In this document: in pieces, positions 36,150 to 41,469 of the stretch
Numbering within the stretch: the first letter of the stretch is position 1
How the letters are laid out: each line of letters begins with the position of its first letter
Origin: a virus
DNA: 42,208 nucleotides
Reading direction: 5' to 3' (one strand)
Virus record (IMG/VR): IMGVR_UViG_3300047560_001490
Span: 1 to 42,208 of that record
Notes under the pieces: generated by a model
Seen by the model: only the letters and a program-made list of their open reading frames with translations
Database searches by the model: none
Told to the model about the DNA's origin: nothing
Made by a program: the position numbers and the translations under genes

Positions 36150-36923
36150 ATGAGTTCAACAAGTAAGGCGGTTTCCGGCGCAGTTTCCGGTACAGATGCA
36201 AGTGTTGTCGATCTACGTGGTATGTGGATCGGTCTTGGACTATTAAATGTTTTCTATCTAATTGTACGTATCTATGAACAGGTCTTTGGTTGGCGTGCCG
36301 GCCTAGATTCGTTCGCACCCGAGTTCCAGACATATTGGATGTCAATCCTATGGACGGAAATCCCACTAGAACTAGTATCAGGTATGGCCCTCGCTGGTTA
36401 TCTTTGGAAGACCCGCGATCGGGACCTAGCAAATCTTGCTCCTCGTGAGGAAGTACGTCGTATCGTTGTTCTCGTTCAGTGGCTTGTAGTTTATGCTGCT
36501 GCAATTTATTGGGGCGCATCATTCTTCACTGAACAGGACGGTACATGGCACATGACAGTTATTCGTGATACAGACTTTACTCCAAGTCACATCATTGAGT
36601 TCTACATGAGCTATCCAATCTACAGCGTTATTGCTGTTGGTGCTTTCTTCTATGCTCGTACACGTATCCCTTACTTTGCTCAGGGTTACTCACTAGCATT
36701 TTTGATCGTTGCTATTGGACCATTTATGATCATTCCAAACGTTGGTCTAAATGAATGGGGTCACACATTCTGGTTCATGGAAGAGCTCTTTGTTGCTCCG
36801 CTACATTGGGGCTTTGTGTTCTTTGGTTGGATGGCACTAGGTGTATTTGGTGTTGTTCTACAGATTCTAGGACGTATCCACGCCCTAGTCGGTAAGGAAG
36901 GCGTTGCTCTTCTTACTGAATAA
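36150..36923 (+). CDS. pmoC: Particulate methane monooxygenase subunit C (PmoC), alphaproteobacterial type
   Basis: PmoC is a membrane subunit of the copper enzyme that oxidises methane to methanol in the host's intracytoplasmic membranes. The 257-residue protein has the family length and several membrane helices (about 25-43, 104-124, 150-168, 180-197, 220-240). Metal-site residues known from Methylococcus structures are conserved: Asp130, His134 and His147 (DGTWH...PSH), and Asn201, His205 and His219 (NEWGH...LHW). LRGMWIGL, GLDSFAPEFQTYWM and NEWGHTFWFMEELF read like Methylocystis/Methylosinus PmoC, not AmoC. AGGAG lies 7 bases before the ATG. No pmoA or pmoB is present, so the product must join host PmoA and PmoB. 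Single-line hand counts give about 48-50% GC, versus about 32% in a gp46 line. Confidence 0.97.
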   Translation: MSSTSKAVSGAVSGTDASVVDLRGMWIGLGLLNVFYLIVRIYEQVFGWRAGLDSFAPEFQTYWMSILWTEIPLELVSGMALAGYLWKTRDRDLANLAPREEVRRIVVLVQWLVVYAAAIYWGASFFTEQDGTWHMTVIRDTDFTPSHIIEFYMSYPIYSVIAVGAFFYARTRIPYFAQGYSLAFLIVAIGPFMIIPNVGLNEWGHTFWFMEELFVAPLHWGFVFFGWMALGVFGVVLQILGRIHALVGKEGVALLTE

Positions 36924-36956
36924 TAGACTAATAGTTTAAGTTACATAACGCCTCAC

Positions 36957-36984
36957 AAACCGCTCACCTTAAGTGGGCGGTTTT
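36957..36984 (+). terminator. Rho-independent terminator after pmoC
   Basis: Stem AAACCGCTCAC (36957-36967) with GTGGGCGGTTT (36973-36983), one G-T wobble, a 5-base loop and a T tract (TTTTC). It lies 33 bases after the pmoC stop and so closes pmoC as its own transcript. Confidence 0.9.
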
Positions 36985-37074
36985 CTTATATGTGCGCTAT
37001 CGCACACCATGTGTGCCAACGCACATGCCAAACATAACTGACTAGTTAACTCCGGGTTTTTGCGTTATATTAGC

Positions 37075-37082
37075 TATAAATA
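37075..37082 (+). promoter_or_regulatory. Putative late promoter TATAAATA for the tiny-ORF cluster
   Basis: Exact T4 late consensus, followed by TTTTT, 23 bases before the ATG at 37106. It shares the 11-mer TATAAATATTT with the copy upstream of pmoC. A transcript from here would run through four tiny ORFs to the terminator at 37394. Confidence 0.65.
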
Positions 37083-37105
37083 TTTTTACAAAAGGGAGAC
37101 GCAAA

Positions 37106-37213
37106 ATGTTTAACAAGGTCGCAATATTTTCAGTAACAATGTTTATGATTTTTGCTGTATCAGCATATGCACAAAGTTCATTTGCTCAGGCATTTTGCGG
37201 TAACTGTTTCTAA
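37106..37213 (+). CDS. Tiny exported-peptide candidate, 35 aa, ends FAQAFCGNCF
   Basis: A short ORF with a strong Shine-Dalgarno (GGGAG at 37094-37098, 7-base spacing) and a late-type promoter 23 bases upstream. The peptide begins MFNKVAIFSVTMFM, a short basic start followed by a hydrophobic stretch, then AVSAYAQ, the AxA pattern of a signal peptidase I site. Cleavage there leaves a 13-residue peptide ending FAQAFCGNCF; cleavage at AQA would leave only FCGNCF. Export is inference. The two Cys in FCGNC could form a disulfide or bind a metal. It is followed directly by a second peptide of the same design. I know of no matching family. It could be non-functional, but its signals are unusually clean. 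Confidence 0.6.
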   Translation: MFNKVAIFSVTMFMIFAVSAYAQSSFAQAFCGNCF

Positions 37214-37224
37214 GGAGAGATGTA

Positions 37225-37323
37225 ATGAGATATACTCTTACTATAATGTCTTTTCTAGCTCTTTTCTCTATGGCAGGCATTCTGATTACACTGCCTGCTC
37301 ATGCTCATGCTTTTTACTGTTAA
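37225..37323 (+). CDS. Tiny exported-peptide candidate, 32 aa, ends AHAHAFYC
   Basis: Second ORF of the cluster, starting 11 bases after the previous stop with Shine-Dalgarno TAAGGAG (GGAG at 37214-37217, 7-base spacing) overlapping that stop codon. The peptide starts MRYTLTIMSFLALF, has a long hydrophobic core, and ends LPAHAHAFYC. Two signal peptidase-like AxA sites (AHA, AHA) precede a remnant HAFYC or FYC. It shares the A-x-A-F-[C/Y] end with the neighbouring peptide, so the two may be a related pair. His and Cys near the end could bind copper; that is speculation. No known family is recognised. Confidence 0.6.
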   Translation: MRYTLTIMSFLALFSMAGILITLPAHAHAFYC

Positions 37324-37334
37324 GGAGTACGTTA

Positions 37335-37361
37335 ATGGACGAACAACTATGGGGATTTTAA
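37335..37361 (+). CDS. Octapeptide ORF MDEQLWGF
   Basis: An eight-codon ORF with Shine-Dalgarno TAAGGAG (GGAG at 37324-37327, 7-base spacing), which again overlaps the stop of the ORF before it. Its product MDEQLWGF shares an acidic start and a W-x-G-F or W-G-F end with the next ORF. It might be a signalling peptide, a leader peptide or a chance ORF; the repeated Shine-Dalgarno spacing is the main support. Too short for any family comparison. Confidence 0.4.
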   Translation: MDEQLWGF

Positions 37362-37362
37362 A

Positions 37363-37386
37363 ATGAACGAATGGGATGGATTTTAA
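37363..37386 (+). CDS. Heptapeptide ORF MNEWDGF
   Basis: Seven codons starting one base after the previous stop (37359-37361), with GGGGA at 37351-37355 at the same 7-base spacing. The product MNEWDGF resembles MDEQLWGF in its acidic start and aromatic-Gly-Phe end. Its stop is 8 bases before the cluster's terminator hairpin, so it is the last element of the transcript. Confidence 0.35.
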   Translation: MNEWDGF

Positions 37387-37393
37387 AAACAAC

Positions 37394-37418
37394 AAAGCCG
37401 CTATATGCGGCTTTTATT
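37394..37418 (+). terminator. Rho-independent terminator closing the tiny-ORF cluster
   Basis: Stem AAAGCCGC (37394-37401) with GCGGCTTT (37407-37414), 5-base loop TATAT, followed by TATTTT. It lies just after the heptapeptide ORF, making 37075-37418 a self-contained unit with its own promoter and terminator. Confidence 0.9.
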
Positions 37419-37433
37419 TTGACTGCTATCTTG

Positions 37434-37442
37434 TGCTATACT
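37434..37442 (+). promoter_or_regulatory. Possible extended -10 promoter for gp46
   Basis: TGCTATACT (TG at 37434-37435, TATACT at 37437-37442) is an extended -10 element located after the terminator and about 41 bases before the gp46 ATG at 37484. No good -35 is seen, which is normal for extended -10 promoters. It would give gp46 its own transcript after the inserted cassettes cut it off from gp47. Confidence 0.45.
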
Positions 37443-37483
37443 CGTTAGATACTTTATATTTGTATATCAATTGGAAATATGTC

Positions 37484-39262
37484 ATGCTCGCAATAAAATC
37501 CGTTACAATGAAAAACTTTATGAGTGTTGGTGCTGTTACACAATCTGTCGACTTAACTAAAAACGGCGTAACACTTGTATTTGGTGAAAACTTAGATCTA
37601 GGCGGCAATGGTTCTCGTAACGGCGTAGGCAAGAGTACAATCCTACAGGCTATTAGTTATGGACTATTTGGTGTTCCATTAACCAACATTAAAAAAGATA
37701 ATCTTGTAAACAAGATCAATCAAAAGAATATGAGTGTTAGCATTGAATTTGAAAACAATGGACACAAGTATCGCATTGAACGTGGCCGTAAGCCGCAATT
37801 CTTTCGTTACATTGTAGACGATGAGAATGTTAATAGTCAGGATACTGACGAAGCACAGGGCGAAAGCAAAGATACACAACACGAAATTGATCGTATATTA
37901 GGTATGAGTCATACAATGTTTAAGTACATTGTAGGATTGAATACATACACAGAACCATTTCTATCACTAGGTGTTAGTAAGCAACGAGAACTTATTGAAG
38001 AACTACTATGTATCACACAGTTAAGTCAAAAGGCTGAGAAGCTAAAAGAACTTATTAAGACTACTAAAAACGAAATTGAAAAAGAAGAACTGCGACTTCG
38101 TACAGTTAAACTTTCTAATGAACGTATTCAAAATACTATAGAAGATGTTAATCGCAAGGCTGATCAGTGGATTACGGATCATCAACAAGAATTAGAAACA
38201 CTAGATATGGCTATTGCTAATCTAGCTAATCTTGATATTGAAAATGAATTAGAGCAACATAAACAAGTTGAAACTAAAAAAGAACTTGAACAAGTGATTA
38301 ACCAGTTAAAGAGGGATATATCATTAAAGACTCGTCATGCCACTCAACTTGAAACACAGTTAAATGGATTGGTTGCACAGTATAGCACAGTTCTAAACAA
38401 AGAATGTCCAATGTGCGGACAAGGTCTACATGATCACGCCCACGATTCAATCGTAGAAGATCTCGAAGGTAAAATTGCTAACCTAGATGGACAAATTTCT
38501 AGCGAACGCCAAGAGATTGCAAACTTACAAGCAGAAGTTGATACCATTTCTCCTGTATTAGAAGCTATGGGTAAACCAGAAACATTCTATCCAACTCTAC
38601 GTGAGGCACTAGCACATAAGTCTACAATTGATCAACTTATCAAAGACTTAGATAAAGAGAAAACTAGAGAAAATCCTTATGCAGAACAAGCAGTTAGCTT
38701 ACAAGAAACTATGCAACCTATTGATTACGATATACTGAACACAAGCGTAAAAAATAGAGAGCATCAAGAGTTTTTATTGAAGTTACTCACTAGCAAGGAT
38801 AGTTTCATCCGTAAGAAGGTTATCGATCAAAACCTTGCATATCTTAACAGCAGACTAAGCGAGTATATTGATAAACTTGGATTACCGCATCTTGTTAAGT
38901 TTATGAATGATCTAACAACTGAAATTACTATTCTTGGACAGGATCTAGACTTTGATAATCTTAGCCGCGGAGAACGTACAAGATTGATTCTTGGGTTAAG
39001 CTGGGCGTTTAGAGATATCTTTGAGAACACTAATCATGCCGTTAACTTGATATTTGTCGATGAGCTGCTAGATAGTGGACTCGACAGTGCTGGTCTTGAA
39101 GGATCTGTTGATCTTCTTAAGAAGATGGATCGTGAACGCAACAAGAATGTATTTGTTATTAGTCACAGAGAAGAGTTGATTAACCGTGTAACCAATATCC
39201 TAACAGTAATTAAGGAAAACGGATTTACTAACTTCTCATATGATTATGAAACAGTGACGTAA
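37484..39262 (+). CDS. 46: gp46, Rad50-like recombination ATPase subunit
   Basis: ATPase partner of gp47 in the recombination nuclease. The 592-residue protein has the SMC/Rad50 layout: N-terminal strand MKNFMSVG, Walker A GNGSRNGVGKST (Lys50), a long coiled coil interrupted by a zinc hook CPMC near residue 308, the ABC signature LSRGER (about 493-498), and Walker B LIFVDE (Asp526, Glu527), followed by FVISHREE. The frame is open further upstream to 37376, but that would run through the terminator and tiny ORF; the ATG at 37484 (MLAIKSV) aligns with T4 gp46 and has an extended -10 promoter ahead. The zinc hook is kept. It ends convergently with the nuclease gene, overlapping by 19 bases. Confidence 0.95.
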   Translation: MLAIKSVTMKNFMSVGAVTQSVDLTKNGVTLVFGENLDLGGNGSRNGVGKSTILQAISYGLFGVPLTNIKKDNLVNKINQKNMSVSIEFENNGHKYRIERGRKPQFFRYIVDDENVNSQDTDEAQGESKDTQHEIDRILGMSHTMFKYIVGLNTYTEPFLSLGVSKQRELIEELLCITQLSQKAEKLKELIKTTKNEIEKEELRLRTVKLSNERIQNTIEDVNRKADQWITDHQQELETLDMAIANLANLDIENELEQHKQVETKKELEQVINQLKRDISLKTRHATQLETQLNGLVAQYSTVLNKECPMCGQGLHDHAHDSIVEDLEGKIANLDGQISSERQEIANLQAEVDTISPVLEAMGKPETFYPTLREALAHKSTIDQLIKDLDKEKTRENPYAEQAVSLQETMQPIDYDILNTSVKNREHQEFLLKLLTSKDSFIRKKVIDQNLAYLNSRLSEYIDKLGLPHLVKFMNDLTTEITILGQDLDFDNLSRGERTRLILGLSWAFRDIFENTNHAVNLIFVDELLDSGLDSAGLEGSVDLLKKMDRERNKNVFVISHREELINRVTNILTVIKENGFTNFSYDYETVT

Positions 39263-39780
39263 TCTTCTGCACAACAGTTAGCGACTTGATTAGCATTTAG
39301 CTTCCAGAAGTTATCATATTCACAGATGACCCAGTCACCGTACTTCTTGCTTGTGTAAACAATGAATGGTACGCCGTTATATTGAAATATCGGACGTTCA
39401 TCTCTAACTGCTACAAATCGTAATTGACGAGTTATCTTACATATTAAGATGCTGAAGTCGCCATCGTCTGCCGCAGTTACCAATTGATCTAACCATGTTT
39501 CAAGTTGTTTAACTTCTCCTAGAAATAGTTGATGCCAGGGGAACTTACCATAACTCTTACATTCTGCGTTCATACGAGGAAAGCTCTGTCCGGGAATAAT
39601 ATCACCTTTGAAGCTTCTTATTTGTCCTTCGTGCAGGTATTGCTTTCTAACAGTATTAGCACCGCCAGTATATGCACCAGACCCGGGAGCTCTGATAAAA
39701 GTTTCACCGTAGAGCTTGGTCAAATCTGCTGCTACTTCTCTTTCCCAACTATTACCTTTATTCTTACTAGGACTTGGCAT
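39244..39780 (-). CDS. PD-(D/E)XK-like nuclease or resolvase (178 aa)
   Basis: A likely DNA endonuclease. The N-terminus (NKGNSWEREVAADLTKLYG) resembles the start of Holliday-junction-resolvase-like and RecB-like restriction folds: KGNxxEREVA helix with Glu13/Glu15, then Asp60 (FKGDII) and Glu73-Cys-Lys75 (NAECKSYG), giving the D...ExK pattern. The final part has two Cys (NCCAEDY) that may be structural. The frame continues upstream to a TTG at 39804, but the ATG at 39780 with TTAGGTGATT ahead is the better start. It is convergent with gp46, whose recombination role it may complement. Substrate is not determined. It could be an accessory resolvase; a T4 endonuclease VII homologue is less likely. 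Confidence 0.75.
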   Translation of the reverse strand: MPSPSKNKGNSWEREVAADLTKLYGETFIRAPGSGAYTGGANTVRKQYLHEGQIRSFKGDIIPGQSFPRMNAECKSYGKFPWHQLFLGEVKQLETWLDQLVTAADDGDFSILICKITRQLRFVAVRDERPIFQYNGVPFIVYTSKKYGDWVICEYDNFWKLNANQVANCCAEDYVTVS

Positions 39781-39869
39781 ATAATCACCTAACTGTGTTG
39801 ACAACCATTTTTAGATCAATTAAACATAATACAACAACTACAAACCAAAATACAATATAGGGTAATAAC

Positions 39870-40667
39870 ATGTCAGACAAATTCAATTTTAAAAGAACTA
39901 AAGAACGATCATTTCAAATCGAAATTGATAATATTAGTAAAAGGCATTTAATGTTCTTCATGCAGAATGAACTCAGCTATTACAATAATGTTATTAACAA
40001 CGGTACAATGCGTCTAAGAGCATTTCCAGAAGAAATTGTAGCAATGCGCGAAGGATTTGGAAGACTTTGGGCTGCTATTGCATTTACAGGTAAAAATATC
40101 AGAGAGTTCTTAAAGGAAGATATTAAAAAGTGGCCACAGGTTCTTAAAGACGCTGTTCCTCAGATTGCTATTCAAAACGGACGAGTCTCTATTGACGAAA
40201 AAAAGTTGATGTTATTTGATGCCATTTCTGTAACTGGAAACATTCATCCAGCTATGCGTCAGCACATTGCTAGTGAACTTCTAAGCACAATGCTGCCGCA
40301 GGCAGATCAGTTGGTACAGTGTCATAAGAGCACAACCGGGCAGATGAAAGACCCTGTTCATATGCTAGTACCTCGCGAATATCCAGAGCGTAGACATATT
40401 CAGCTTACTAGAGACCTTATTAAGATGTCTTATAACAAGGAAAAAGAGCAGACTGAGATCACAGTTCCTTATACTGATAAACCTCTCATTATTAAAGATC
40501 ATGATCTAACAGCAGAAAAGTTTAATGTAATGCTGATTAGACAGCAGCCTAATGTTAGTGTTAATGCTAACACACCCTGGCAGATTGATCTAATGATTAC
40601 TAGTCACAAGTATCTAATGGATATTGTTGATCAGAATCTATACACTAAAAAGAAGCGAGTTGCTTAA
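39870..40667 (+). CDS. Hypothetical protein (265 aa)
   Basis: I do not recognise a family. The protein is 265 residues, rich in charged residues, with a helical feel in the first 140 residues (KRTKERSFQIEIDN, LMFFMQNELSYY, GFGRLWAAIAFTG) and more strand-like segments later (TEITVPYTDKPLIIKD, NAAVMLIRQQ-like region around 225). No membrane helices, signal peptide or metal-binding motif is visible. It follows a 65-base gap containing TTGACA at 39798 but no convincing -10. The Shine-Dalgarno is weak (AGGGT, eight bases before ATG). It ends 1 base before the next gene, suggesting coupling. Its place next to gp46 and the nuclease hints at DNA metabolism only by position. Confidence 0.85.
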   Translation: MSDKFNFKRTKERSFQIEIDNISKRHLMFFMQNELSYYNNVINNGTMRLRAFPEEIVAMREGFGRLWAAIAFTGKNIREFLKEDIKKWPQVLKDAVPQIAIQNGRVSIDEKKLMLFDAISVTGNIHPAMRQHIASELLSTMLPQADQLVQCHKSTTGQMKDPVHMLVPREYPERRHIQLTRDLIKMSYNKEKEQTEITVPYTDKPLIIKDHDLTAEKFNVMLIRQQPNVSVNANTPWQIDLMITSHKYLMDIVDQNLYTKKKRVA

Positions 40668-40668
40668 T

Positions 40669-41037
40669 ATGGGAAAAAATTTAAATTGGGATAGAAATAA
40701 ATTAAACCAGAGAGTTGCTATAGAATCTGTAATCTCAAACAACGATAAAAGATTTGCAAAAGAAGAGTGGTCCATATTAGCAACTAAGGCTAATCAACTT
40801 ATTAAGAATTCTTCCCCACAAGAATTAATAGACCTGTTCGGTTCTAATTATACTACCCCAATGGGTCCTTATAACCAAGTTGATCAAAAGGTGTATTGTA
40901 CCCATTGTCAAAAAGAATATAATCTTTCAGAAATGGTATTTGAACTTAGATTTGAAATGGATGAACCATTATGGTGGTGCAAATACCATTCTTGCAACGG
41001 TGCTGGATTAGGCTACGATATATGGAAAGTTGATTAA
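40669..41037 (+). CDS. Small protein with putative zinc-binding Cys pairs (122 aa)
   Basis: The product has two Cys clusters in its C-terminal half: Cys77-x2-Cys80 (YCTHCQKEY) and Cys104-x4-Cys109 (WCKYHSCNG), with His107 between the latter. This is the spacing of a small zinc ribbon, possibly for nucleic acid binding. The N-terminal part is helical and basic (NLNWDRNKLNQRV, WSILATKANQLIK). The frame extends upstream to a TTG at 40624 inside the previous gene; I chose the ATG at 40669, which sits one base after the previous stop (TAATATG), so translation is probably coupled. Strong hairpins at 41046-41135 follow. Function unknown. Confidence 0.8.
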   Translation: MGKNLNWDRNKLNQRVAIESVISNNDKRFAKEEWSILATKANQLIKNSSPQELIDLFGSNYTTPMGPYNQVDQKVYCTHCQKEYNLSEMVFELRFEMDEPLWWCKYHSCNGAGLGYDIWKVD

Positions 41038-41045
41038 ACAAAAAA

Positions 41046-41078
41046 GAAGCTGCAACTTGATCCAAAAGTTGCAGCTTC
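41046..41078 (-). terminator. 13-bp perfect hairpin, terminator-like for minus-strand transcripts
   Basis: GAAGCTGCAACTT (41046-41058) pairs perfectly with AAGTTGCAGCTTC (41066-41078), 7-base loop. On the minus strand it is followed by TTTTTTG, a proper U tract; on the plus strand no T run follows. It would stop minus-strand transcription from the right and could slow plus-strand transcription from the gene ending at 41037. Confidence 0.65.
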
Positions 41079-41104
41079 GTTAGGCTCTCTTACACACATA
41101 TTAA

Positions 41105-41135
41105 GTTAAGTTGCATGGCTCAAGTGCAACTTAAC
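41105..41135. repeat. Second hairpin sharing the AAGTTGCA core
   Basis: GTTAAGTTGCA (41105-41115) pairs perfectly with TGCAACTTAAC (41125-41135), 9-base loop. Its core AAGTTGCA is also in the arms of the hairpin at 41046-41078, so four copies of this octamer (two in each orientation) lie within 90 bases. A TATAAT hexamer follows at 41141. It could be an operator, an RNA regulatory element or part of a terminator pair. Confidence 0.5.
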
Positions 41136-41180
41136 AATACTATAATAATGAATTATGCAGGCTAGGTCAAAATAAACAAG

Positions 41181-41468
41181 ATGAAAAAACGTCATTTTCC
41201 AAAAAAATTTAAACTTCCTAGAATGAATAATTTACAACGTAGATCACAAAATTGGTTCTCGTATTCGTCTGGTCAGAAAAAATGTAAAAGTTTACGAGAT
41301 GAATTTGACATCGTTATCAGAGAGAAGCATACACTATTAAGTGACGACCAAATTGATCGTCTCTGGCACATTATAGGCACACAATTATTACAGGCTCCAA
41401 ACAAATCAATAGAAGAACTCATAGACACACTCAAAGACATCTCAGATCGTACTCACACAGGCTCATAA
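41181..41468 (+). CDS. Small basic hypothetical protein (95 aa)
   Basis: A 95-residue protein with a strongly basic N-terminal third (MKKRHFPKKFKLPRMNNLQRR) followed by mostly helical sequence (DEFDIVIREKHTLLSDDQIDRLWHIIGTQLLQ), without membrane helices or Cys pairs. The basic start suggests nucleic-acid contact, but I do not recognise a family. No Shine-Dalgarno is seen just before the ATG, which begins 35 bases after a TATAAT hexamer; the start is therefore less certain. The region after its stop is the structured RNA candidate, so gene and RNA could share a transcript. Confidence 0.7.
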   Translation: MKKRHFPKKFKLPRMNNLQRRSQNWFSYSSGQKKCKSLRDEFDIVIREKHTLLSDDQIDRLWHIIGTQLLQAPNKSIEELIDTLKDISDRTHTGS

Positions 41469-41469
41469 C

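Noticed and set aside
36136-36522. 128-codon ORF antisense to pmoC
   Set aside because: Lies wholly opposite a clearly real gene, is rich in Arg/His/Gln from reversed codons, and has no Shine-Dalgarno or matching family.
36150-36923. Ammonia monooxygenase subunit AmoC
   Set aside because: PmoC and AmoC are homologous, but the N-terminus and transmembrane segments read like alphaproteobacterial PmoC, and the composition does not suggest an archaeal or nitrifier AmoC.
37376-37483. N-terminal extension of gp46 (frame open upstream to 37376)
   Set aside because: It would be translated through the terminator hairpin and the heptapeptide ORF. The downstream ATG at 37484 matches the normal start of T4 gp46 and has its own extended -10.
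39798-39830. Sigma70 promoter with TTGACA at 39798 before the 265-residue gene
   Set aside because: The -35 is perfect but the only decent -10 (CATAAT at 39825) is 21 bases away and the 17-base position holds TAAACA. Too weak to list as a feature.
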